In this document: positions 39,510 to 50,279 of the stretch, in pieces | Layout: every line of letters starts with the position of its first letter | Numbering within the stretch: the stretch's first letter is position 1 | From: Cladorhizidae sp. MBARI D1340-BT2 | Lineage: Eukaryota; Porifera; Demospongiae; Poecilosclerida; Cladorhizidae | Length of the DNA stretch: 64,000 bases | Direction of reading: 5' to 3' | Assembly (NCBI GenBank): GCA_028752905.1 | Contig: JAQNBH010000013.1 | Location: forward strand, 17,923,302-17,987,301 | Notes under the pieces: generated by a model | What the model saw: only the letters and a program-made list of their open reading frames with translations | Told to the model about the DNA's origin: nothing | The model's database searches: none | Translations under genes and position numbers: made by a program

Positions 39510-41827
39510 CTTAGTTCCTTCACATCATGGTCCACTACAGATAATCGCCAATGAGGTTGCTGGTAAATTAGAATAATAAGTTTTCTAAATGAAAAACAGT
39601 CACCTTGCATTGGTAAAGATTATGAAATCTTAGTCTAATAATATAAATTCATTTCTACCTTTATATAATCTATGGCGATATTGTCACAATCAATCATCTC
39701 TGCAGACCCTGTATAAAAGAAGCAGGTGATGCATATGCAGATTGTAATCCTATAGCTTCCTCCATGATCAGGTTCAGGTATTTATCTATAACCTGTGCAG
39801 AAATATATGCATTCACTAACCTGAAATTCCATAACGCATTCTAATTAAGAGCTAAAAAGTGCACAGTTCTCCTTCTGATGTTTAAAAGTAAGTACACCAA
39901 GAGTGTGCCTACCCTTACTAACTGGAGCAGTATGACTGAATGCATGTATCAAATATTGTTGAATTAGGGTTAAACACATTTTGATCTGATATGAGAATTA
40001 CCAGTGAGCAGTTTTGATGAATTATCCACTATAGATTTGGTGATTTTGTGTTTTTATCATATTCAAAATACCTTGTCTTTTAACCATTCACTGCCTGTCA
40101 GTGTGTTGAGGTCTTCTCTATACACTTGACATAATTTTATGGTAGACACTGGCTTGTCACCACATGATGAATTATATAGCCTGTGAAAGATCACAAGTAT
40201 TTTACTTTGAAATTCTAAACAATCAGAACTTACAGTATTTGTCTATCTAACTCTTCTATGGTTTGTAGGAGCATCTGCAGTAACATTTATGAAGTGGTTT
40301 TGGTTGCACAACATTATACACAGTAAAAAAAAAAGGGAAAAAAAGACTAGTCCCAAATGAAATAATGCAACACCATCTGTATACTTCTTATCTACACACC
40401 ATCACCATCTGCATTGATCATCTTGCTCTCTCCTTATTTGCAGTATAATATATTTCTTCAGTGTTCCTTGGCCACAAAAACTTGCCATGTCCAAACAGTG
40501 AATGGGCTTGCCACAAGTTTTGATGATACCCCTCACATGTACCACATCTTTGACTTCTGCTTACTTCACACAAAAGTGAGTTATCATACCCAAGATCTTT
40601 GTGAACTGTCATAACACACCTTTCTATTGTAGAGAGACCGGCTTGACATCTCATCTCACAGGTATCCTATATTTTATTCATGTATAATGTTAAGCAATTA
40701 GCTAAGCATGGAATTGGCACAAACTTAATATACTTGCTAATGTTAGTCTAACCTGGAAAGAAACAGCATCGTCAGAATATTTCTTCTTTATTGTTAAAGG
40801 TGATTCACCTTCAGAGTCTAGTTCAGGTAGATGATGAATTATTGAGATATAATAGTCAATTAAGTCACTGTAAGGGAAGTTAGACATATCTTATAATGAT
40901 CTTGGCCCTTTGGACTATGTCTAAGTAAAGATATAAACACCTATCAAAACTGCACTCATGGTCAACTAGGAGATCAAATGCAATCTTTTCCCTTGCCAGG
41001 TGTTAGTGGAATATGCATGATAATAATGGCCTAAGGTTGCATACTTATGATGGTGCATGGGTCCATGCTGCTCTTTATTAGCAACTAACATACCCAGTTT
41101 AGCCGTCAACTCTGGTCCAACCCTGAACATTATCTTTGTAACCTACCTTTCAATTGTAGAGAGACCGGCTTGACATCTAGAGTAGATGTTCTCATCTCGC
41201 AGGTGTCCTATATTTTATTCAGCTAAGCATGGAATTGGAACAAACTTAATCCACTTGCTAATGTTAGTCTAACCTGGAAAGAAACAGCATCGTCAGAATA
41301 TTTCTTCTTTATTGTTAAAGGTGATTCACCTTCAGAGTCTAGTTCAGGTAGATGATGAATTATCTAGGTATATTAATTCACTGTAAGGGAAGTTAGACAA
41401 ATCTTATAATGATCTTGGCCCTTTGGACTCTATGTCTAAGTAAAGATATAAACACCTATCAAAACTGCACTGATGGTCAACTAGGAGGTCAAATGCAATC
41501 TTTTCCCTTGCCAGGGGTTAGTGGAATATGCATATAGGCAGATGATAATAATGGCCTAAGGTTGCATACTTATGATGATGCATGGGTCCATGCTGCTCTT
41601 TATAGAACAAACATACCCAGTTTAGCCTTCAACTCTGGTCCAGCTTTGTTGACCTTGAACATTATCTTTGTAGCCTAGTATAAAGGAAATCATATGCATA
41701 TCACACATTATTCATTATCACAGTAATCACATAAGTTAAACCTCTTCACTAGTGACTGAAAACATCTTCACAATAGCTAGCTTTAAAGTGTGACGATACA
41801 TCACATCCAGAGCATAAGACAATAGCT
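39510..41827 (-). pseudogene. SENP/Ulp1-like cysteine protease gene remnant
   Basis: Minus strand. Exons with good junctions: 41744-41827 (LLSYALDVMYRHTLKLAIVK), 40753-40867 (ELDSEGESPLTIKKKYSDD), 40234-40274 (MLLQTIEELDRQIL), 40072-40180 (VYREDLNTLTGSEWLKDK), and from 39792 (VIDKYLNLIMEEAI). The phase fits across the last three. The VYREDLNTL...WLKDKVIDKYLNLI stretch resembles the start of the C48 (SENP) catalytic domain, and 39510-39559 reads HWRLSVVDHDVKEL, like the SENP segment with the catalytic His. A frameshift lies near 39706. I could not find the catalytic Asp or Cys exons. The enzyme family removes SUMO-like modifiers from proteins. It could also be a protease domain from a transposon. 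A ~530-bp segment including an exon is duplicated in tandem. Confidence 0.55.
40617..41684. repeat. Tandem duplication, ~535-bp unit
   Basis: Unit 40617-41150 is repeated at 41151-41684. Shared marks include AGAGAGACCGGCTTGACATC, CCTGGAAAGAAACAGCATCG and GATCTTGGCCCTTTGGACT. Each unit holds one copy of the KKKYSDDAVSFQ exon and of a KIMF...GPEL exon. The copy near 41274-41380 has lost 8 bases and its frame is broken. Confidence 0.9.
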
Positions 41828-42489
41828 GCAAATATAGAGTAATTTTTAGTAAATATTACCATAAAGCTAGTTATGCTACTAGCGACTGGTACTTGAGGTA
41901 CTGTGTGGTACACTTAGGCAGCAGATTGCAGTAGATGTGTTCCTTAATCTTCTTGCAATTTCAGTTTTAAATGAAGTATTGCATAATTATGCCTGTGGCA
42001 TTTTATATTGATTTACTGAGCTTTCCAAATGATAGTCCTGGTATGTCATGGGTAGTGATTCAACATGCATTATAATGTATGTATCCATATGTAGGTCGTA
42101 AAACTGGTTGTTAGGAAGATACACCTATAACAGACACTGCCTAATAAGAAGCATGACCTAATTAAGAAAATGCACCTAATATATACTATGTGAAAAGTTC
42201 ACCATCATTATTTAGCTGGGCTAGATAGGACTGTAGTGCTAGTGGTGGGCTCTCAAACAATAGCAGACTATAATCTGGAAAGTATTATTTGAGGTTATCA
42301 TGTTCCTAAGATGCCTTTCTATGCTACATATAGCATAAGACGAAGGAAATCTTTTATAATAGACATGCCATTGGTGTCTTGCTTGAGACAGACAATGTTG
42401 CCATTTTTCTCTCCCTCGAGCAATGAGTGTGCTTGTGGGGTAATAGATGACTCGTATGTGCACCTAATAATGAGTGTTGAGAAAATCTA

Positions 42490-42790
42490 CGATAGAAAAA
42501 CACTTTGAGAGTATGAAGCATATCATCATTCCTAGGGAGAGGACACACATCCTTGTGGGTGATCACATTAAGCTTGTGGTGGCCATACAGAACCTAAAGC
42601 TATTGTCCTTCTTCTGAACTACGATGCCAGGGGAGGTGGCCCAGGGACTACTCGAAGGCTGAACTACACTTAAGCATGCTGACTATCAGCTCCTGTACTT
42701 CATTTCTCCAATAAGTAGGGAGTCTAAAGACAGCCAGAGTCTGGAGGAGTGCCAGAGTTGATATGATGCTTCATCCTGGTGCAGCCTAGA
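42490..42790 (-). pseudogene. Gypsy reverse transcriptase relic
   Basis: Minus strand: HHINSG, then RLPTYWRNEVQELIVSMLK (start of reverse transcriptase), a shifted stretch for the SPWASPVV region, and KLNVITHKDVCPLPRNDDML. Several stops. It is the pol continuation of the protease relic at 44713-45066, separated from it by a nested piggyBac-like insertion. Confidence 0.75.
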
Positions 42791-42967
42791 GTAGGTCTGA
42801 TTTAGTCAGTTGAAAAGGTCAGCATTCTCTGCTAAGAGGGTGAAACAGTGCTCCTTTTCCACGTGGGGTAATTGTGTCAGTATGCTTGCCACCACCTCTT
42901 CCAATGGTGATTCTACTTATTCTAATGTAGCCATCACGTCATCCAATGTTGGTTCTACTCACTCTAA

Positions 42968-44221
42968 TCCTTTCACTGGCAGATTTACGGAGGACTTTTT
43001 ACAAAAATTGACACAATTTCACATAGTTTTTTTTATAGAGGACCACATGAAGACAAGTACCCAACAACTATATATCAGGTGATAGCTGATGCATGAAGGG
43101 ACGTTATGGTAAATTTTAGTTGCTTAGCAACAAACCACAGAAATGTGAATATTGTTATAAGAGACAGGAAGTAAAATAAAAGGGTGTATATCGGGTTTAT
43201 AATATCATCTCAATTTCATATTACACATGAAACCAGCAATGTTAGCCGGTCAACTTTTGGTCAACAACAACTACTGTTTGTCAACAACAATTTTTTGGTT
43301 GATTATAACAAACCACAAAGATGTGAATATCATTAAAAGGCTCGGTTTCATACACATGAAATCAGCAATGTTAGTTTGGTCAACAACAACTAATTTGTCA
43401 ACAACATTTTTATATCAAACCACAAAGATGTGAATAGCATAACAAAGAGGAAGTAAGGGCTAGGTTCATAGTAATGAAAAATAAATAAAAGTATGTGCAT
43501 AACATAATTATAAATAAATATAGATAAAAAATAAAAGGGCAATGCTTGGCACTGTGAAGGTCTGCATGTTCAGCATAACTCAGACAAACACATAATGCTA
43601 CATTATAAAATATATATATATATATAAATAATAACCTCTCCTCCAACCCCGTCTTCTCCTCTGCTGCTTCCTCATCCTCCTCCAGGTCCATGAGTGAAAC
43701 TACCTTCCAAGGAGAAATAGTTCTTATTATTATGCTAGTTACTAGGCTTTACTATACTACTCTTATCTATTCTTACCTTGGGGGAAGTCTTCATGATCAT
43801 CACTAGCGTCTGCTTCGCTTGGCAGAGTAGGGCGACCTATACTTTGAAAACTTGCTTCGTGGTCGGTGCCAACAGCTTCTGTTATAGCTGGCAGCCATAG
43901 CATCACCGTCAACTATGCCACTTCCCAGGTAAGCACAGGCACCTTCTTCCTCTTCTTCACTAACGTCAATCTCGGACAGGCCGAAGTCATCCTTAATAGG
44001 AAGTCTTAACGCTTCATCTCTGGTCGTTCTTCGAGACCGGGAATGAACCGGAAGTGATGTTTGCTGGCACGTTTACTTCCCTTTCCTCATTCCGGATATT
44101 CATAGAGGCATGCTTTCGTGCAATTTTTGAAGTTTATACCGCGAACGGTAATTTTTTTACGAATTTTTTCGTCGTGACTAATCAGTTTTCGCAACTTAAG
44201 TCGCTTATGCCAGTGAAAGGG
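42968..44221 (-). mobile_element. piggyBac-like element, internally deleted
   Basis: Inverted ends TCCTTTCACTGGCA (42968) and TGCCAGTGAAAGGG (ending 44221) are flanked by CTAA on both sides (42964-42967, 44222-44225). On the minus strand, sequence near 43780-44060 reads DEALRLPIKDDFGLSEIDVS and SEEEEEG, like the acidic N-terminus of piggyBac transposases. The catalytic part is absent. CTAA rather than TTAA is unusual for piggyBac. The CTAA comes from the ACTCTAAAGTAG unit of the gypsy repeat into which it inserted. Confidence 0.6.
43117..43440. repeat. Three ~100-bp repeats inside the piggyBac-like element
   Basis: Three imperfect copies with AAACCACARAGATGTGAATA, ATGAAACCAGCAATGTTAG and GGTCAACAACAACTA, partly truncated in the first. 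Confidence 0.75.
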
Positions 44222-45066
44222 CTAAAGTAGACACCACATCTTGCAATGGTGGTTCTACGGACTCTAAAGTAACCACCACCTCTTTCAATTGTTGTTCTAC
44301 TGACTCTAAAGTAGCCACCACCTCTTCCAATTTTAGTTCTACCGACTCTAAACTAGCCACCACTTCTTCCAATGTTGGCTCTACTGACTCTAAAGTAGCC
44401 ACTACCTCTTCCAATGGTGGTTCTACCGACTCTAAAATAGCCATCACAGATTTCGATGAAAGGGACACCAATGCAGGAGTTGGATTTGTTTGAGCCCTAT
44501 TGGCACTTGGCCATTTTTTGGGTTACATTCGGGCTACAGCAAATAGTAAGTGCTCCCTTCGGCTGTACTCCACAGGACCCCCTTTGTGGTGGATTCTCGT
44601 AACAATGCCATGACAATATGCTCAGCATATTGAGGGAGCTTAATGGTTTTGGCTCAATACTCCATACTCACCACTTCACTCTTGGGACAAGATAAGGAGT
44701 CTAGATCACAAATCAATGGTTGACTTTATCTCCCAAATGGATCATTGATTTTCCCATATTTACTGTGACCTCTTCCAAGCCCTGGATGGCTTGACCAGTA
44801 AGTGGATTCACCACCGTGATAGCCTGTAGAGGATTACTTGGAGGGACAGGTTCATGGGTAAATATCCATAGACTTGCAAAGGGGATCCATCTACGCTTAC
44901 ATGCCATTATTTCCAGGTCTGTCATGACCGACCTTGTCATACACTTCCTTTTGGATGAGGTCACTGACACTCCTGTGTCAACTAGCAGGGTGGCAGCATG
45001 CCCACTGACCTTTCTACTCTCGCTATGGCCACCTCTAGTGGTGACTAACTTTGGGTGACTCTTCAA
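44222..45066 (-). pseudogene. Gypsy protease and coiled-coil repeat relic
   Basis: Minus strand. 44713-45066 contains GHAATLLVDTGVSV, a retropepsin active site, then a Met/Ile-rich distal part. 44205-44471 encodes five to six copies of a 14-residue unit (ATLESVEPPLEEVV) from a 42-bp DNA repeat, predicted to be helical coiled coil. Remnants of the same repeat lie on the far side of the piggyBac insertion (42880-42966), joining this to the reverse transcriptase relic at 42490. Confidence 0.7.
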
Positions 45067-45825
45067 TTAATATCTACTTTGTGTTGAATCCCTTGCTCAT
45101 GATAAGGTGTCCTGGATGTAAGCATGCCATGGTGATGCACAGTTTTTGTTTGCTTGCCTCAATGGGGCCTATTCTTACTCCAAACTGCAGCTTATTGTAT
45201 TTGTATTACAATGATGTCAGCAGCTGGAATGATTGGGGACCTGGAACTCAGCATAAATCTTGAGCAAAAAGTCCATAATTCTCTTGTTACATGGAGTTCT
45301 TTCAGGATCCAGATATCAAATCTATTTGATAATGGCCTTACAAATGGACATAATTGCTGCCAACACCCTCTCAAGTAAAATGCTTAGGATAATGTAGATG
45401 TAGTAGGAGTAACAAAAGATTCCCAACTGTGGCTCAGAGGTTGTGAAATGCAATTAGCTATATTTTAATTTGTATGGAGATTAGTCTTTATTGATCAGTC
45501 AAAGTTCATTGCCCAGTTGGAGGTATTTCCCTACAGGCACCCAAGACTAACTAGCAACTTCAGCTAGAGCAGCTGTTTCTATGTCTTTTAAATTATTAAA
45601 AGAAAGAAAAATGTCACAGTATAAACAATTTTTCATTACATTGTTGTTATTACCATACTTTTGTAGGTACTCACCTGCATACATAACCTTCTTCTTAATA
45701 TGGACCATGAAATTCCATAACTGCTCCACTAAGACATGCGTGAAAGGGAACACACATCTGTGGGTTACCCATTATGTGTCTATGGGGATTGCTAATAGCC
45801 AGTAAATGTTTGAAGGCTTACTAAT

Positions 45826-46500
45826 AATATGATGCTCGCCCCCCGTATATTTTGTCCTACATATCTTGTCATCATATTGTGAACCAGCAATGATATAATG
45901 AACAATACGATGGGATGATACAATATGATAATGGATGTAGTTCTATTCCAGCGTCGAGCGTCAAGCATCGGACCAATCAAAATGCTAGAATTTAGCACAT
46001 GTGTAAGAATTGCAGTGCCAGCTCTTTAGTTAGTAAACATTATGGCATTTGAATAATGTCATATGAAATTCTCTTCCTGCTTGTGGCAGGTATCGCTACC
46101 ACCTTACTATGCGAAGAACAATGCCTGGAAACAGGTGGTAAGTTAAGTTGAAAGAGTTACATATCTAGCTGGTAGTGATATAGCCAGCTAATGGCTTTGC
46201 AACCAATAACACTTTGGTAGCTGGTAGTTTGATATGTTAGTAGCTTGTAGCACTGTAGCTTGCTTAGCTGGCTAGTTATTAGCATGAAACTTGTAGCTGA
46301 AACAGCTGTATTTAACGATGTTACATACATAGCTACAGCAGAATAACTTCTCATAACTACCATAATGTGTACTCCAAGCTGGATCTGTAGTTACTGATTG
46401 ACAATGGAGTTAAGGTCGAGGTTAGAGATTTGCTTCTTTATCGTTGTAACATTGTGAATCAATATATGACACAATATGACGGCTGAGCATCATATTGTGA
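45826..46500. mobile_element. Possible MITE with ~35-bp inverted ends
   Basis: ATATGATGCTCGCCCCCCGT near 45828 is mirrored by ACGGCTGAGCATCATATTG near 46476-46495 (reverse complement CAATATGATGCTCAGCCG). Further pairing of ATATTTTGTC with GACACAATAT extends the ends. No clear target duplication and no protein. Confidence 0.4.
46090..46137 (+). CDS. Candidate 48-bp exon
   Basis: Acceptor GTGGCAG before and donor GTAAGT after enclose a phase-1 to phase-1 exon reading IATTLLCEEQCLETG. It is phase-compatible with the membrane exon at 52149, and the gypsy element at 46955-51482 would then lie in the intron between them. Very short and without homology that I recognise, so this is a weak call. Confidence 0.2.
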
Positions 46501-46954
46501 GAGTAGACAGTAAGCGTCACTCTCTTTTTTCTTCTTTTCTTCTTCCAAACTATCCTTGATGTTTTCTTGTCAGCATGGAACTGGGTGGGTGTGTATGAAC
46601 TTTTAGAATCATACTGTACAAGATATATTTGGCATTAAAATTAGCCATGATGGTCCAGTGATCATGGGCAATGCCATAATTTTGCTTCTGAAGACCAGAC
46701 ATTCTACTCGTGGTTGTATACAAAAGGGCTGGTACAAGACCATGGCTAAGTTTGTGCGAGGTAAACAGTTTGATGGTTTGAAACTCCTTTTTCTGGCTTG
46801 TGCAATATTCTAAAATGGCCTTTAGAAGTAAAGTGATAAAGTGATAAAATGGTGGTTTTAATTAGGTTTGTAAGTTTAATTTGATAATGATATAGTAGTG
46901 TGTAGGTTGTAACGATTATTCATGCTGAGTGACATGAAAAGTGGGTGTGATGAC

Positions 46955-47139
46955 TGTGGCATAACTGTAATTACTATATAGCGCTAGCTATTGATTGATC
47001 TTATTAATAGTAATGATGTCATTTCCTGATCTATATATATGAGGCAGGGAGCACATGAAATGAAGGGAAACTTACTTGCTGATGAATCTTAAGTTCTAGC
47101 TAGGCTAGTCCACTAAACAGTCTAGAGAGTAACACCACA
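46955..47139 (+). repeat. 5' LTR of the canonical gypsy element
   Basis: TGTGGCATAACTGTAATTAC to AGAGAGTAACACCACA. An ATATATATGAGG stretch is a possible TATA region. Confidence 0.92.
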
Positions 47140-47157
47140 TGGTGGCAGCAGTGTTTC
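47140..47157 (+). other. Primer binding site
   Basis: TGGTGGCAGCAGTGTTTC begins at the first base after the LTR. It shares its first ten bases with the PBS at 4009 but then differs, so the priming tRNA may be a different one or the site is mutated. Confidence 0.6.
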
Positions 47158-47167
47158 TAACCTAGCC

Positions 47168-47785
47168 ATGGCCCGACACAACCTCGCACTGCTTGCCTCG
47201 TTCAACTATAGGAACCCAGATGACTGGCCTAGATGGAAGCGCCACTTTGAGCAGTACCGTGTTGCCTCAGGACTATCTGAAGACAGCCCAGAGAAGCAAG
47301 GTAACACACTGCTTTACTGCCTGGGAGAACAAGCAGAGGATGTTCTTACATCCATGAATGCCAGTACAGAAGACAGGAAGGTGTATGACACAGTCATCAC
47401 GAAGCTTGCTGGATTCTTCAAAGTCAGGAAGAACGTCATCTTTGAGCGGGCACACTTCAACAGAAGGAACCAGCAGCAGGGTGAGAGTGCTGAACAATAT
47501 ATAATGGTATTGTATGATTTAGCTGAGAATTGTGAGTATGGAGCATTACATTCTGAATTGATAAGAGATAGACTGGTAGTCGGTATTAGAGATGTCACAA
47601 TGTCTGAACAGCTCCAGGCAAATGCCGAACTCACCCATGATAAAGCAAAAAAAATCATACGCCAATGTGAAGATGTCATAAGCAAGGAGCAGAGCCACAG
47701 AACATCGAGGCTCTACAACATGGCAGCTACAGAAGCAATTGGAGACAGGGAGGTAGCCAGCAACAAAGATGCAAAAACAAATTAA
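47168..47785 (+). CDS. gag: Gag capsid-like protein of the canonical gypsy element
   Basis: 205 codons starting MARHNLALLASFNYRNPDDW. WPRWKRHFEQYRVASGL and YDTVITKLAGFFKVRKNVIF are typical of the retrotransposon Gag/UBN2-like capsid region; ESAEQYIMVLYDLAENCEY and RLVVGIRD follow. It forms the particle shell around the element's RNA. The frame ends just before the zinc knuckles, probably through a frameshift. The open frame is intact over the capsid part. Confidence 0.85.
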   Translation: MARHNLALLASFNYRNPDDWPRWKRHFEQYRVASGLSEDSPEKQGNTLLYCLGEQAEDVLTSMNASTEDRKVYDTVITKLAGFFKVRKNVIFERAHFNRRNQQQGESAEQYIMVLYDLAENCEYGALHSELIRDRLVVGIRDVTMSEQLQANAELTHDKAKKIIRQCEDVISKEQSHRTSRLYNMAATEAIGDREVASNKDAKTN

Positions 47786-48140
47786 AAGTATCACCCTTTA
47801 CCGGAAATAAGTGCACACGTTGTGGTAGAGGGATCACATCCATGGGACAAGTGCCCAGCCAAGGATGCTGAGCGCCACCGCTGCCGAAAGAAAGGTCACT
47901 ATGGAAATATGTGCTTTTCCAAGACCACTGCAGATTTAGTCGAAGCAGTGGCTGAGTCCATGAACACTGCATTCTTGGACAACTTGACACCTACAAAACC
48001 TGGTACCATATGGTTTGCACATAATTATTCAGTTAAATAGCAAGCAGATGCCTTTTAAGCTGGACACAGTTGCTGAGGTCACAGCTATCAGTCTCATCCT
48101 GATAAGCTTTTGTATGGTCCTTCCAGACAAGCCCTAAAGG
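47786..48140 (+). pseudogene. Gag zinc knuckles and protease start, damaged
   Basis: Near 47815-47935 two CCHC knuckles are seen: CTRCGRGSHPWDKC, intact, and RHRCRKKGHYGNMC, where the first Cys has become Arg. A shifted frame then gives FKLDTVAEVTAIS near 48055-48095, the protease active site with the Gly of DTG changed to Val. The protease would not be expected to work. Confidence 0.75.
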
Positions 48141-48671
48141 TGATCGGCAAGTTCAAAGGAACATTTACACACAAATGTAGACAGTCACATCAACAGGTGT
48201 ATGTAGTCACAGGACTTGAGACTAACCTGTTAGGTCTGCCAGCCATTACTGTACTGAACCTCGCAGCTTGTATCGATACAACTGCACACAAGAAGATCGA
48301 CAAAGACATACAGAAGCTGATCGGCAAGTTCAAAGGAACATTTACACACAAATGTAGACAGTCACATCAACAGGTGTATGTAGTCACAGGACTTAAGACT
48401 AACCTGTTAGGTCTGCCAGCCATTACTGTACTGAACCTCGCAGCTCGTATCGATACTACTGCACACAAGAAGATCGACAAAGACATACAGAAGCTGATCG
48501 GCAAGTTCAAAGGAACATTTACACACAAATGTAGACAGTCACATCAACAGGTGTATGTAGTCACAGGACTTAAGACTAACCTGTTAGGTCTGCCAGCCAT
48601 TACTGTACTGAACCTCGCAGCTCGTATCGATACTACTGCACACAAGAAGATCGACAAAGACATACAGAAGC
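48141..48671 (+). repeat. 177-bp in-frame triplication in the protease-RT linker
   Basis: Three head-to-tail copies start at 48141, 48318 and 48495. Each is 59 codons and starts IGKFKGTFTHKC, with VYVVTGLKTNLLGLPAI further on. Copies 2 and 3 look identical; copy 1 differs at about three bases. The frame stays open from 48110 to 48694. Confidence 0.95.
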
Positions 48672-48718
48672 TAGAATTTTTTTCCCGTTTTTGATCGCTT
48701 CACAGTTCGCAAGGGTTT

Positions 48719-49330
48719 TTAAAGGGCTGGTGAAGAGTTTGTCATTAAGCTCAAGCCAGAGGCTAACCCCCATGCACTCTTTACTCCCCACCATGTACCA
48801 CTACCTCTCCGACCACAAGTGGAAGAAAAACTCCAATGAATGGAATCCCTGGGAGTAATCTCAAAGGTGGATGAACCTACCCAATGGTGCGCAGGGATGG
48901 TTGTGGTACATAAAAGAATGTCAAAGTCTGCATCTGCATTGACCTCAAATCCCTTAATGAGAATGTGCTCCGTGAAGTCCACCCTATGCCTAAAGTTGAT
49001 GAGACACTTTCCCAGCTGACTGGAGCAAAAGTCTTTTCCAAACTGGATGCCAACAGCGGGTTTTGGCAGATTCCGCTTTCAGAGTCATCCCGTCCAATCA
49101 CAGCATTTATCACCCCAATAGGTTGTTACTACTTCCATAAACTACCGTTTGGAATTTCTAGTGCACCTGAGCACTTCCAAAAGAGGATGTCTGCAATTCT
49201 CAGTGGCCTAGAAGGAGTTGTATATATGTCAAATGGACGATGTATTAGTGTCTGGCAGACCAGACAGAACATAACACAAGGCTCACAGCCATACTCTAAC
49301 ACATTGAGTCTGCTGGTGCTACTTTAAACC
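48719..49330 (+). pseudogene. pol: Reverse transcriptase of the canonical gypsy element, broken
   Basis: Pieces in order: EEFVIKLKPEANPHALFTP, MESLGVISKVDEPTQWC, then 48965-49327 with VHPMPKVDETLSQL, KLDANSGFWQIPLS, LPFGISSAPEHFQKRM. The catalytic MDDVLVSG (about 49233-49257) is in another frame. At least one stop (near 48838) and two frameshifts. Confidence 0.88.
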
Positions 49331-49958
49331 CCGATAAGTGCGAATTTTCACGAAAGACACTGAAGTTCCTAGGACACATCCTAGATGAAGATGGTATTTG
49401 AGCAGATCCTGAGAAGACTACTGCAATCCGAGAGATGAAATCCCTACAAATATCTCAGAGATGCGGAGGTTTATGGGGATGGTAGGGAAATTTTCCAAAA
49501 ACCTTGCTACTCTACACAACCCTTACATGAGCTGTTAAACAAGAAACAACCTTGGATTTGGGGCCCAAGTCAAGAACAAGCCTTCATAGAAGTGAAAGAG
49601 CAGTTATCCAAGGCAACTACCCTTGCCCTGCTTGATGTCCAAAAGGAGTCAAAGATCTCAGCAGATGTTTCAGCCTACGGATTGGGAGCAGTTCTCCTAC
49701 AAAGGACTGATTCAGATTGGAAGCCAGTCGCTTTATGTTTCTCGATCCTTATCTGAGATGGAATGCAGGTATGCACAAATAGAGAAGGAGGCACTTGCCA
49801 TTACATGGGCCTGCAAGAAATTCTCTATGTATGTGCTTGGCAAACGATTTTCAATCGAAACTGACCACAAACCTCTCGTACCACTTCTTGGATTGAAACA
49901 CTTAGACAACCTCCCTCCTAGAATTCTCCGCTTCAAGACTACATCTCACACGGTTTAA
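49330..49958 (+). pseudogene. pol: RT thumb and RNase H of the canonical gypsy element, broken
   Basis: HILDEDG and RRFMGMVGKFSKNL, then ADVSAYGLGAVLLQR (first RNase H Asp region), RSLSEMECRYAQIEKEALAI and SIETDHKPLVPLLG. Frame changes near 49480 and 49735. Confidence 0.85.
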
Positions 49959-50279
49959 TTACTCGATCGAACACGTTCCAGAGAAGCACTTATACACTGC
50001 AGATACCTTGTCATGAACACCAGTCCCTTCCTATGCAGACTCAACCTTGGGAGAGCTAGCTCAACTAGCACCTGCCAGCTGGACTGAATCGACTCAATGA
50101 GTATCAAGAAGCTCAAGCCTCACATCCCCTATGCTCACTGGTAATCAAGTACTGCTGCACAAGTTGGCCTGCCAAGGGAAAAGTAGACGAGGCACTCGCT
50201 CCCTACTGGGAATCCCAAGGACTTAACCCTACATAGGAACCTTCTTCTACATGGGACTAGAATTGTCGTACCTGCATCA

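Noticed and set aside
48719..49113. Minus-strand open frames over the third LTR element
   Set aside because: Antisense shadows of the reverse transcriptase.
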